This document shows, piece by piece, positions 37,811 to 46,703 of a DNA stretch of 64,000 nucleotides. Made by a program: the position numbers and the translations under genes. The stretch lies in contig CBDCRZ010000100.1 of assembly GCA_965221135.1 (NCBI GenBank), forward strand, positions 992,001-1,056,000. Reading direction: 5' to 3'. Every line of letters starts with the position of its first letter. Position 1 is the first letter of the stretch. This stretch comes from Sansalvadorimonas sp965221135 (GTDB taxonomy: Bacteria; Pseudomonadota; Gammaproteobacteria; Pseudomonadales; Endozoicomonadaceae). The notes beneath the pieces were generated by a model. The model did no database searches. It saw only the letters and a list, made by a program, of their open reading frames with translations, and was not told where the DNA came from.

Positions 37811-38738
37811 GGTGCTCTCTCCGTTCATTCGCTGCCTGCGCTGTGTGTTCACCCTGCTGGTAAGCGTGTTCAAGCTGTTGCTGCAGTCGGACCAGGGTGT
37901 TCTGCGTAGCTTGTAGCTCCCGTAGAATTTCCTTCTTACTTGGCTCCCGGGTCAGGGACTGCAATTTTTCCAGCTTGGCTTCTTCCAGATTGTTCAACAC
38001 AACCGCAATAAATAAATTAATAACGACAAAGGTGCCGCATACGACAAAACTTACATAATAAATCCACGCCCATGGATACACTTCCATGGAGGCATACATC
38101 ACATCGGTCCAGTCCTCGAGCGTTACCACCCGGAACAGGGTCAAAAGGGATATACCCAGGCTGCGCCAGTGTGTCGGGTCCACCTCATGAAACAGGTGAT
38201 ACCCGGCCACACCGTAAATATAAAAAATCACCATCATCAGCAGCAGCACATGGCCCATGCTGGGAATAGAGCGAATCAAGGTGGCAACTATCAGCTTTAA
38301 TTCCGGAAAAGCGGAGATTAACCGCAGTATCCGTAACAGACGTGCCAGGCGTGCCAGTGTTGCCAACTGTCCGACAGCAGGAATCAGGCTGAGTACCGTG
38401 ACGGTAAAATCAAACAGATTCCAGCCATCGCCAAAGTAACGCCCTACTCTTGGTGCTACTGCAACAATCTTTAATACCGCTTCCAGTACAAACACAGTGA
38501 CGACCAGATAATTCACCCACTCAAACCAGTCGCCGTAACGAACCACCAGCTCAGGATTGGTTTCCAGGCCAATCACCAGGCCGTTCATAAGAATCAAACC
38601 GATAATCAGATTCCCGAACCAGCTGGCCTCGATCAGGTTTTTCAGTCGCAGCTGCCAGAAAGCCCACCCAGCCTCGCTGCCAGAACCGCCCTGACAACTC
38701 TTTTGGCAATCAGCCTGAGAATCCTTACTGCTTAACAT
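37791..38738 (-). CDS. Voltage-gated cation channel of the bacterial NaV/CaV type
   Basis: The 315-residue product has six membrane segments. The S4 sensor reads TLARLARLLRILRLI with Arg130, 133, 136 and 139 at every third position. The pore loop has the filter TLEDWTD (206-212), then S6 and a C-terminal coiled coil (about 268-295) that would assemble the tetramer. NaChBac-type sodium channels have TLESWS; here Asp replaces Ser after Glu and an Asp lies three further on, as in calcium-selective engineered filters. It is embedded in trpE-trpG and overlaps trpG. Confidence 0.93.
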   Translation of the reverse strand: MLSSKDSQADCQKSCQGGSGSEAGWAFWQLRLKNLIEASWFGNLIIGLILMNGLVIGLETNPELVVRYGDWFEWVNYLVVTVFVLEAVLKIVAVAPRVGRYFGDGWNLFDFTVTVLSLIPAVGQLATLARLARLLRILRLISAFPELKLIVATLIRSIPSMGHVLLLMMVIFYIYGVAGYHLFHEVDPTHWRSLGISLLTLFRVVTLEDWTDVMYASMEVYPWAWIYYVSFVVCGTFVVINLFIAVVLNNLEEAKLEKLQSLTREPSKKEILRELQATQNTLVRLQQQLEHAYQQGEHTAQAANERREHHAPDDR

Positions 38739-38784
38739 CGTTCAATCTCTTCTTTCAGTTCTTTATCATTTCGTATTGTTGTTT

Positions 38785-40257
38785 TTAGAGCCCATCCCGA
38801 ACCATATCCACAGCACTGAAAATGGCCCGTCCCTTGTTCAGGGTTTCTTTCCATTCCATCTCGGGAACAGAGTCAGCTACAACACCGGCACCGGCCTGAA
38901 TATTAAGCTGACCATCTTTAATGACCGCTGTACGAATAGCAATGGCCGTATCCATATTGCCATTCCAGGACAGATAACCCACAGCCCCACCGTAAACGCC
39001 GCGTTTCACCGGCTCCAGCTCATCAATAATCTCCATAGCCCGCACCTTGGGTGCGCCACTCAGGGTTCCGGCTGGCAGAGTGGCCCGCAGTACATCCATG
39101 GAAGTCAGACCATCTTTCAACTGACCTGTGACATTGGAGACAATATGCATGACATGGGAATAACGTTCGACCACCATTTTATCGGTCAGGTTCACTGAGC
39201 CGGTCTGTGCCACACGACCGACATCATTACGGCCAAGGTCAATCAGCATCAGATGCTCAGCAATCTCTTTCGGGTCAGCCAGCAGTTCCTTCTCCAGCTC
39301 CAGATCACGCTCAGGAGTTTTGCCCCGCTTACGGGTACCGGCAATTGGCCGTACCGTCACTTCACCATCTTCCAGACGAGCCAGAATCTCCGGCGAAGAA
39401 CCCACTATATGGAAGTCCTTCAGGTTCAGGTAATACATATAAGGAGAGGGGTTCAGGCAGCGCAGTGCCCGATAGAGGTTCAGCGGATGCTCCTCGTAAG
39501 GCATGGTCATACGCTGGGACGGCACAACCTGCATGGCGTCGCCGTCAAGTATGTATTCTTTCACCTTATCCACAGCGGCTTTATAACTGTCTTCGCCCCA
39601 CAGGGAAGTGAAGTTCTCTTCGGCACGTTCTTTACGGCCATTGCCAGAAGGCAAGCGCGCCTGGGTATTTCTTAAAGCATCCAGCCGGCCATCAATGGCT
39701 GCTTCCGCATTGGCCAGGGCATCAGGTTCAGAAGGGTCGACATGGGCGATAAACACCACCTTGCCGGTGAGGTTATCGAACACCACAAGATCGTCCATCA
39801 CCATCAGCAGAATATCTGGGGTGCCCAGTACATCTTCAGGCTGACTTTTGGCCAATCGTGGTTCGATATAACGCACAGTGTCATAGGCAAAGTAACCCAC
39901 AAGCCCGCCATTAAAACGCGGCAGACCGGGTAGGTCAGGAACCTTGAACTGTTCCATAAAGGTTTCGATTTCTGCCAGCGGATCCTGCACCTGACGCTTT
40001 TCAACGATCTGGCCATCGGTTTCCAGCACCCACTCATAGCCGGTGACTTTAAGTACCGTACGGCTGCCAAGACCGATAAAGGAGTAGCGACCCCATTTCT
40101 CGCCGCCTTCAACAGACTCCAGCAGACAGGAGTAGTCATTATCAGCGAGCTTAAGGTAGGTCGAGAGTGGAGTATCAAAATCTGCCAGAACTTCCCGTGT
40201 AACCGGTATACGGTTAAAACCCTGGCTGGCTAATGACTGAAACTGTTCAGGCGTCAT
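38785..40257 (-). CDS. trpE: Anthranilate synthase component I
   Basis: Makes anthranilate from chorismate with TrpG. The ATG at 40257 has AAGGA 9 nt upstream; a TTG at 40266 is in frame. It shows the chorismate-binding signatures GSSPEILARLEDGEVTVRPI, AGTRKRG, AEHLMLIDLGRND, YSHVMHIVSNVTG, TLPAGTLSGAPKVRAMEII and YGGAVGYLS. Length is 490. No obvious Trp-rich leader peptide was found upstream. Confidence 0.97.
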   Translation of the reverse strand: MTPEQFQSLASQGFNRIPVTREVLADFDTPLSTYLKLADNDYSCLLESVEGGEKWGRYSFIGLGSRTVLKVTGYEWVLETDGQIVEKRQVQDPLAEIETFMEQFKVPDLPGLPRFNGGLVGYFAYDTVRYIEPRLAKSQPEDVLGTPDILLMVMDDLVVFDNLTGKVVFIAHVDPSEPDALANAEAAIDGRLDALRNTQARLPSGNGRKERAEENFTSLWGEDSYKAAVDKVKEYILDGDAMQVVPSQRMTMPYEEHPLNLYRALRCLNPSPYMYYLNLKDFHIVGSSPEILARLEDGEVTVRPIAGTRKRGKTPERDLELEKELLADPKEIAEHLMLIDLGRNDVGRVAQTGSVNLTDKMVVERYSHVMHIVSNVTGQLKDGLTSMDVLRATLPAGTLSGAPKVRAMEIIDELEPVKRGVYGGAVGYLSWNGNMDTAIAIRTAVIKDGQLNIQAGAGVVADSVPEMEWKETLNKGRAIFSAVDMVRDGL

Positions 40258-40703
40258 AGCAGGCAATCCTTGTATTCAGTTTTTGTCGCTCTGCAGTGCC
40301 CCGGGTATTTTCATACAAATAGAGGGACAAAATATGCTGAGAGCTGTTTTAGAGTGAAGTTGAATCATAAGGTTCTCTCAGACACTACCAGCATTGTTAA
40401 CACAGGTACAAAGTCCATCGAGAGATTAGCGTTCAGGCGCAGATACGCCATCGCCAGCAGAGAGGGGCGTTGAGGAGGTATGTATTGTCAGATGCAAATG
40501 CTTGCACTGTTAGCCTCATTAGTTGACTCCCCACAAGGGGATATATGAATCATCAGCATATTATAAAAACCCTTTACGGATAACAACCATAAACACAAGC
40601 CTAAACCTGTCCCATAGGCTTCAGGGCTCTTTCGAGGCTCTTTTGCAGCTATCGTTTACACTTAAAACCAATAAGGGAGCGACTTGAGACAGGACGACAG
40701 GGC
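40258..40703. other. Intergenic region upstream of trpE
   Basis: Divergent control region of trpE (minus) and the unknown gene at 40704 (plus). A hairpin AAGCCTA-N11-TAGGCTT lies at 40597-40621. GGCTCTTT is repeated at about 40625 and 40640. No leader peptide with tandem Trp codons is visible, so transcription attenuation of the classic type is not supported. Confidence 0.4.
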
Positions 40704-41897
40704 ATGGACAGAATCACCCCTCCAGACAGTCCAACAAACAACAACTCATCAACCGGCAGCAAGCTGCCTGGCAAAGGGTCAACATCACAACCTCCAGCCC
40801 AGGTTAAAACCAGTGATGGCCGGGGGATCAACCCGTCTACCGATAATCAAAAAACAGCCCTGGTTGAGTCTGCTGCCCGGCAAGACTCTACCGCGAGTAA
40901 AGAGATACATCAAAGACCCATATCTATTCAAAAACCTGAGCCCTCAATTCATAAAAAGCCTTCAGGTTATAAAGAGCATTTTGACGAAGGGCCTTCAGCT
41001 GATGAAGGGCCTTCAGCTGACGAAGGGTCTTCAGCTGATGAAGGCTTTGAAACAGATGAAGGGTCGTCAGACAGTGAAGAGCCATCAAGCCTGTCACTAT
41101 CCTCTTCACTAAGCAGCTTGTCTTCAGGTGCATCATCGCCAGTTTCTCCAACAGCGCCCAGCGATAACGTATGGAATAGGTGCCCGCATTCCTGCAATCT
41201 AATGCTCGACTTTGAAGCCAGCAGTCTTTTACGCAGCCTTGAAGATTCAAAAGGTGCAGCTGACTATCAAAGAGTTGAAGAATTTTTAGACCGCACTGGC
41301 TTCAAAGCTCATCTCAGCGATGTATTTACGAAAATGCAGAACATTGACAACCAACACCCTTTTTCTGGCCCAGATCTGGACGAAATAGTTCATGAATTTT
41401 TAGCTCCGGATGACTCAACCACCTCAACTGCTCTGGACACATTGATAGAGTCACTATCCCCGCATAAAATTGAAGTAAAGACTCTGCGGCCGAACTTAAG
41501 AAGCAACGCCACTGACTATGAATTCTCCTTGAAATATAACCAGAGTAAATTCGAGGAACTGCGAGAGACTGTGTTTTTTAATGCCTATCGCACTACGAGA
41601 GCTCTGGAGGCTATAAAGAGCCATACCGACATGACAGCGGCCTCATATGAAGTAGATAAAAATATAAAAGCCCACTCCCAACTGAAAGGCTTTACAGACA
41701 CCGACCTCAAAGATTTAATCAGAATGTCCCTTGGACTGTGCCATGCAGCCATGAAAGCTGAACTCCCCGACTACTTCTCGGACGCCATCTTCACTCCTAT
41801 AAGGATTTTGGGACCTGATGGCCTGTACTGGTTTCACAGCGACCGTGTTCAAGCACGAGGGGGATGGGTAGATACCCCCCCTAAACTAAGCGTTTAG
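40704..41897 (+). CDS. Unknown Ser-rich protein with acidic DEG(P/S)SA repeats
   Basis: Not recognised. The 397-residue product has a polar, low-complexity N-terminal half. It includes basic and Pro-rich residues to about 90, the five-residue repeats DEGPSADEGPSADEGSSADE at about 94-115, and a Ser tract (SLSLSSSLSSLSSGASS). A helical globular half follows (about 165-390). No signal peptide or membrane helix. Inserted between gph and trpE, which are usually neighbours. The layout, a disordered N-terminus plus a compact C-terminus, recalls secreted effectors, but no family was identified. Confidence 0.65.
   Translation: MDRITPPDSPTNNNSSTGSKLPGKGSTSQPPAQVKTSDGRGINPSTDNQKTALVESAARQDSTASKEIHQRPISIQKPEPSIHKKPSGYKEHFDEGPSADEGPSADEGSSADEGFETDEGSSDSEEPSSLSLSSSLSSLSSGASSPVSPTAPSDNVWNRCPHSCNLMLDFEASSLLRSLEDSKGAADYQRVEEFLDRTGFKAHLSDVFTKMQNIDNQHPFSGPDLDEIVHEFLAPDDSTTSTALDTLIESLSPHKIEVKTLRPNLRSNATDYEFSLKYNQSKFEELRETVFFNAYRTTRALEAIKSHTDMTAASYEVDKNIKAHSQLKGFTDTDLKDLIRMSLGLCHAAMKAELPDYFSDAIFTPIRILGPDGLYWFHSDRVQARGGWVDTPPKLSV
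40978..41047. repeat. 15-bp tandem repeat in the unknown gene
   Basis: Four imperfect copies of a 15-bp unit (GAAGGGCCTTCAGCT-like, GATGAAGG-phase variants) encode DEGPSA-type repeats. The unit length keeps the reading frame, so copy number can vary without breaking the gene. Confidence 0.75.
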
Positions 41898-41926
41898 GCC
41901 CAGACCTTAGCCTGTAGATCCTGCTC

Positions 41927-42640
41927 CTATCCCTCTGCAGGCGGCTCAACACATACCAGGTCATCCAGGGTGCTCACCAGCGCATCCGGGCCAAAGTCCG
42001 CAATGGGTTCACCGTGGTTGTAACCATAGGGCACGGCCACACACAATACATGTGCGGCTCTGGCAGCAGCAAGATCATGACGGGAATCCCCCACCATCAA
42101 GGCACCGGAAGACTCCACTCCATTTTGTTTCATGGCATAGAGCAGAGGTGCCGGGTCAGGCTTTCTCTTTGACAGCGTGTCGCCACACACAACCGTAGAG
42201 AAGTATTTATCCAAACCCATCTCAGCCAGCAACTCACCAGTAAACGCAGTACTTTTATTGGTGATAACCGCCATGGCCACTTTGGCATCCGCCAGCACAT
42301 TCAGGCATTCATAAACGCCGTCGTAAACGACGCTGTATTGCCCACAGCACTGATGATAAGCCTTGTCGAACAGTGCTTTGGCTCTCAGATACTCTTCAGC
42401 ATCATCCATTACCTGCTCTTCACTCAGCCCAACATGTAACAGTGCCCGTTTCACCAGCAGGGCAATGCCATTACCAATCCACAGGCGTGTACGCCGGGCT
42501 CCAACAGATGAGTAGCCCAGCCCTTCAAGCATCTGGTCTACAGCAACAGCCAGATCAGGAACACTGTCGACCAGTGTACCGTCCAGATCAAACATCACCA
42601 ATTGCGGCTTCCTGCCGTCAAACATCCGGTGTAGTAACAT
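41927..42640 (-). CDS. gph: Phosphoglycolate phosphatase
   Basis: HAD-superfamily phosphatase. Motif I is FDLDGTLVDS with nucleophile Asp18 and acid Asp20; motif II is AVITNKS; motif III and IV are KRKPDPAPL and MVGDSRHD. It removes 2-phosphoglycolate formed during DNA repair. Adjacent to rpe (2 nt), the conserved rpe-gph pair. Confidence 0.93.
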   Translation of the reverse strand: MLLHRMFDGRKPQLVMFDLDGTLVDSVPDLAVAVDQMLEGLGYSSVGARRTRLWIGNGIALLVKRALLHVGLSEEQVMDDAEEYLRAKALFDKAYHQCCGQYSVVYDGVYECLNVLADAKVAMAVITNKSTAFTGELLAEMGLDKYFSTVVCGDTLSKRKPDPAPLLYAMKQNGVESSGALMVGDSRHDLAAARAAHVLCVAVPYGYNHGEPIADFGPDALVSTLDDLVCVEPPAEG

Positions 42641-42642
42641 AA

Positions 42643-43308
42643 TTAACGAGCCAGCTCAGCGCGCATCTGGGCAATAACAGCGGCGTAATCATCGCTGTTG
42701 TAGATTGCGGAACCCGCTACAAAGGTGTCCACACCTGCGTCGGCAATTTCACGAATATTCTTCACGCCTACGCCGCCATCAATTTCCAGACGGATATCCA
42801 GACCGCTGTCATCAATCATCTTGCGCACCTTGCGGGCTTTGTTCAGGGTCGAAGGAATAAACTTCTGACCACCAAAACCAGGGTTCACAGACATCAGCAG
42901 AATCATATCCAGACGATCCATTACATACTCGAGGCAATCCGGGTTAGTCGCAGGGTTCAACACCAGACCAGCCCTGGCTCCGCCATCACGAATCATCTGC
43001 AAGCTTCTGTCGACGTGGTCGGTGGCTTCCTCATGGAAAGTGATATAGCTGGCACCGGCTTTCAGGAACGCCTCAATGAGGCTGTCTACCGGGCTCACCA
43101 TCAGGTGCACATCTATAGGAGCGGTAATGCCGTAATCCCGCAGCGCCTTGCAGACCATAGGGCCGAACGTCAGGTTGGGCACATAGTGGTTGTCCATTAC
43201 ATCAAAATGAACAATATCGGCACCGGCATCAAGAACCGCCTGGGTATCTTCACCAAGACGGGCGAAGTCGGCAGACAGAATACTGGGAGCAATCTTGAAA
43301 TCTTTCAT
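42643..43308 (-). CDS. rpe: Ribulose-phosphate 3-epimerase
   Basis: TIM-barrel enzyme interconverting ribulose 5-phosphate and xylulose 5-phosphate. The 221 residues show ILSADFARLGED, HFDVMDNHYVPNLTFGP, MLMSVNPGFGGQ-like LLMSVNPGFGGQKFI and LEIDGGVGVKNI, carrying the metal ligands and catalytic Asp residues. Confidence 0.97.
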   Translation of the reverse strand: MKDFKIAPSILSADFARLGEDTQAVLDAGADIVHFDVMDNHYVPNLTFGPMVCKALRDYGITAPIDVHLMVSPVDSLIEAFLKAGASYITFHEEATDHVDRSLQMIRDGGARAGLVLNPATNPDCLEYVMDRLDMILLMSVNPGFGGQKFIPSTLNKARKVRKMIDDSGLDIRLEIDGGVGVKNIREIADAGVDTFVAGSAIYNSDDYAAVIAQMRAELAR

Positions 43309-43538
43309 GATCAGATGGTCTTCAAGGATAGTGACAAAAGGTAGATAGCCGGGATTATAACGGCTTGTCTCATCAGCAGCACGTCTGCACCCGGCTCATT
43401 TGCCAAAACAGGTGAAGATATCGCTCGTTTCAGCTGATCTTTCAAGCAACCAATAACAAGAGCATTTACCTACAGCTCATGAATTTTTTTACAAAAAAGA
43501 GCATCGTAACAAAATTAAATACAGCCATCCCGCCGAAC

Positions 43539-43579
43539 TTGATTTCAATCAATAAACCAACCCTCTTTGTACGTATATT
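43539..43579 (+). promoter_or_regulatory. FNR/Anr box and promoter of the AbgT-family gene
   Basis: TTGAT-TTCA-ATCAA (43539-43552) is an exact match to the FNR consensus. A -10-like TATATT follows at 43574-43579, so the box centre would be about 41 nt before the transcription start, the geometry of class II FNR-activated promoters. It lies 130 nt before the transporter start. No other gene is seen in 43309-43682. Confidence 0.75.
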
Positions 43580-43682
43580 TACCGCCAAGAGAAGTAGCAA
43601 ACCAAATCAGATAGCACTGTTCGCTTTGCGCATTCCACAAAAAATTTATTAACACCACTTATAAACAACAAGGGGAACCACC

Positions 43683-45260
43683 ATGTCCAGCGTACACGCC
43701 GACACAAGTGGCCAGCTACCTCAAGAGTCACGGCATTCCATCGCCGACCGGGTTCTGAACTTTATTGAGCGTAATGGTAACCGCCTGCCATCTCCGGCCA
43801 TGCTGTTCCTTTACTGTCTGGCAATCACTCTGGGCTTGTCTCTGGTCTTCTCTATGATGACCTTTGATATGATTGACCCGCGCTCAGGGTCCGCCATCAC
43901 TATTAACAACCTGCTTACCGGCGATTATCTCGCACAATTCCTGGCCTCCTCCGTCACCACCTTTACTTCCTTCCCTCCTCTTGGCGTTGTGCTTGTTGCC
44001 ATCATGGGTGTGGGTGTTGCAGAAAGCTCGGGCTTTATCAGCACAACTCTCAAAAAGCTGCTGAAAATGACCCCGGCCCGATTAATCACCCCAATGGTGG
44101 TCATGATTGGTGCCATAAGCAGTATCGCTTCCGATGCCGGTTATGTACTGGTTATCCCTATGGGCGGTATCATCTTCTACGCGGCAGGCCGTCACCCAAT
44201 GGCTGGTCTGGCAGCAGCTTTCGCCGGTGTATCCGGTGGTTTCTCTGCGGGCCTGATCCCAAGCGCCATTGATCCTCTTCTGCAGGGTTTCACCCAGGCC
44301 GCGGCTCAGACTTACGACCCAACCTATATGGTTAACCCGCTAAGCAACTTCTTCTTCACCTTCTCCTCCACCTTTCTGGTGGGCCTGATGGGCTGGTTCG
44401 TCACCGACAAGATCGTTGAGCCTCGTCTGCAAAAGAATGTGAAAATTGATGACGACATCGAAATCGATAAAAACATCGACACCATCACCGAAGATGAGTC
44501 CCGCGGTTTCCGTAATGCTGGTCTGACCATGATCGGTATGTTTGTTGCCCTTGCTGCTATCGCTATTCCTGAAGCCTCCCCTCTGCGTAACAGCGAAGGT
44601 CTGCTGACAGCCTTCAACGCACCACTGATGGGCTCCATTGTTCCCCTGATCTTCCTGATCTTCCTGATTCCTTCCATCGTATATGGCAAGGCCACTGGCA
44701 AGTTCAAGAACTCTGGCGATGTGATCAATGCCATGGGTGAAAGCATGGTGCCAATGGCTGGCTACATGGTAATGGCGTTCTTCTGTGCGCTGTTCCTGAA
44801 AGCCTTCGGCGATTCCAACATGGGTACCCTGATCGCACTGGGCGGCGCAGAAGTTCTTCAAACCCTGGATATGTCAGGACAGTTCACCATCATCGGCATT
44901 ATCCTGCTGACCTGTGTTGTGAACCTGTTCATCGGTTCCATGTCTGCCAAGTGGGCACTGATCGGCCCTATCTTCATCCCAATGCTGATGGCTGTGGGTA
45001 TCTCCCCAGAGCTGGCGCAGGCCGCTTACCGTGTAGGTGACTCTGCTTCCAACATCATCACCCCGATGCTGACTTACTTCCCGCTGATCGTGATCTTCTT
45101 CCAGCGTTACTCCAAGAAATCTGGTATCGGTACCGTGGCCTCCACCATGCTGCCATTCTCCATTGTCTTCCTGATCGGCTGGACTGCATTCCTGCTGCTG
45201 TTCTGGGGACTGGGCCTGCCACTGGGTATCGCGTCTACTTACACCTACCCGATCGGCTGA
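43683..45260 (+). CDS. AbgT-family transporter
   Basis: Inner-membrane transporter of the AbgT family, whose members take up p-aminobenzoyl-glutamate or export sulfonamides. The 525 residues begin with the family signature FIERNGNRLPSPAMLF and have about 12 hydrophobic segments. GVGVAESSGFISTTLKKLL, SSIASDAGYVLVIP and YRVGDSASNIITPMLTYFPL are family motifs. Start ATG follows AGGGGAA. Codon use is that of highly expressed core genes. The substrate here is not known. Confidence 0.9.
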   Translation: MSSVHADTSGQLPQESRHSIADRVLNFIERNGNRLPSPAMLFLYCLAITLGLSLVFSMMTFDMIDPRSGSAITINNLLTGDYLAQFLASSVTTFTSFPPLGVVLVAIMGVGVAESSGFISTTLKKLLKMTPARLITPMVVMIGAISSIASDAGYVLVIPMGGIIFYAAGRHPMAGLAAAFAGVSGGFSAGLIPSAIDPLLQGFTQAAAQTYDPTYMVNPLSNFFFTFSSTFLVGLMGWFVTDKIVEPRLQKNVKIDDDIEIDKNIDTITEDESRGFRNAGLTMIGMFVALAAIAIPEASPLRNSEGLLTAFNAPLMGSIVPLIFLIFLIPSIVYGKATGKFKNSGDVINAMGESMVPMAGYMVMAFFCALFLKAFGDSNMGTLIALGGAEVLQTLDMSGQFTIIGIILLTCVVNLFIGSMSAKWALIGPIFIPMLMAVGISPELAQAAYRVGDSASNIITPMLTYFPLIVIFFQRYSKKSGIGTVASTMLPFSIVFLIGWTAFLLLFWGLGLPLGIASTYTYPIG

Positions 45261-45288
45261 TCTGACCAGCCGGAGGTTTAACACCTCT

Positions 45289-45331
45289 AAAAAACACCTC
45301 CGGAATTAACAATTTCGGGGGTGTTTTTTTG
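45289..45331 (+). terminator. Terminator after the AbgT-family gene
   Basis: AAAAAACACCTCCGGAATT folds back on ATTTCGGGGGTGTTTTTTT around AACA with few mismatches, followed by a run of T. Confidence 0.88.
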
Positions 45332-45472
45332 CCCTGTGAACAATTTCTATTGTCTGAAACCACTCGGCTTTGCATTGAGCTGCCTCTACACCAAACTCGC
45401 TCTACACTAAAAGGCATCTTGGGCTGGCAATGGACTTCAGCCATATTTCACGATAACAAGAAGAGGGATCAA

Positions 45473-46198
45473 ATGTTTTCATTTCGCCTCCACCCGTACG
45501 CTCTGCTTACAGCACTATTTCTACTGCCTGTTCTACTGCCTGCTGCCGTGAAAGCTGAAATTATTGAAGTGACGACTGCACAGGAAGCGATTCAACAATT
45601 CAAGGAATGGTTTCCTGATAAGAAGGTTTTAACCTTTGTTGGTTTTTCCGGAAAAGGGTATCAGGATTTTGAGGGAGTCAAGACAGAAGCCACTGAGGTT
45701 CTGAATCAACATCCCGCTTCTGAGTGGGTAGTGAATATCGGTGGCACGCAGGATGGCATTGGTGGCCTGTATCCACTATTGAGAGATCTGGGGTACAACA
45801 CAACGGGAATTGTATCCCAGCAGGTTGTTGTTGAACGAGATAATCCGGAAAACCCCTTAATTGAGGAGTTCCCCCATGTGGGCAGAGTTGTAGTCGTAGC
45901 CGACGAAGGCTGGGGTGGATTCAGTAAAACTGCCTTTCGACTCAGCCCAACATCCCGGGCTATGGTGGGTGTAACGGACAGTATGGTTGCCTTTGGCGGA
46001 GGTGGTGTAGGGCGTGATGAGATGATCGCCGCCCTGATGCAGACCCACAAAAAAATCGAGTTTCGGTTCTTTCCTTATGAGATGAGTCACTCAGTTAAAC
46101 TGGGTAAACAACGCAAGCATCACCGGGGCGAATTAAGCGACACTTACAAAGCTCTGAAAGACCCTAAACGTGGCGGTTTTTCGCGCCTTAAACCTTAG
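45473..46198 (+). CDS. Exported protein of unknown function, possible SLOG-like fold
   Basis: The ATG at 45473 has AGAGGGA upstream and starts a clear signal peptide cleaved near VKA-E28. The frame is open to 45329. The 242-residue product has Rossmann-like glycine motifs NIGGTQDGIGGLYPLL, GYNTTGIVSQQ and VAFGGGGVGRDEM, the pattern of nucleotide-binding SLOG/LOG-type proteins. It would act in the periplasm, which is odd for that fold. No family was identified with certainty. Confidence 0.7.
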   Translation: MFSFRLHPYALLTALFLLPVLLPAAVKAEIIEVTTAQEAIQQFKEWFPDKKVLTFVGFSGKGYQDFEGVKTEATEVLNQHPASEWVVNIGGTQDGIGGLYPLLRDLGYNTTGIVSQQVVVERDNPENPLIEEFPHVGRVVVVADEGWGGFSKTAFRLSPTSRAMVGVTDSMVAFGGGGVGRDEMIAALMQTHKKIEFRFFPYEMSHSVKLGKQRKHHRGELSDTYKALKDPKRGGFSRLKP

Positions 46199-46703
46199 CC
46201 CTTAATACCCCTTGTCCTTGTCAACAGGGATAAAGGGGGCGGACAAAATCAGCCAAGACTTTACTGCCTGCATGACTATTCATATTCAATAGTGAAAGCA
46301 ACAATGAGAAAATTGGCAAAAAAACTGTTGGAAGGATTAAGGGTTCGTTGAGTCATAACAGATTACTTCAGAGTCCAAACAGACTATGTTTCATTTCACA
46401 GCTGCTTGAACAAGCGTACAGAGTTAATAAGATACTTTCGTTCTGACTTGCTCAATAACTCCCTATTTTCATAGTCATAGCACTCTAAGAACTGCTTTCT
46501 ACATACTCAGAATTCCTTATTTTATAGCACGATAGATCCAACAGCCGCAGAAGGTAACTTAGCCGTCCAAATACTCTGTGATTAAAAAGAAAAGAGACGC
46601 ACAAATCACTAACAAATTAGTTGAAGGCAGTAACCAGCTTTATAGTAGCGCTTCCCCCGGTCTTTACGAAAAGGTGGAGTGCACCACCAAGAAATTGATA
46701 ATT
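46199..46703. other. AT-rich intergenic stretch without a gene
   Basis: Lies between the convergent exported-protein and RING-like genes. A GC-rich hairpin (CCCCTT with AAGGGG) at about 46207-46238 may be the end of the upstream transcript. A 76-codon plus-strand frame at 46578-46808 overlaps the 3' end of the RING-like gene and is rejected. Confidence 0.4.
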
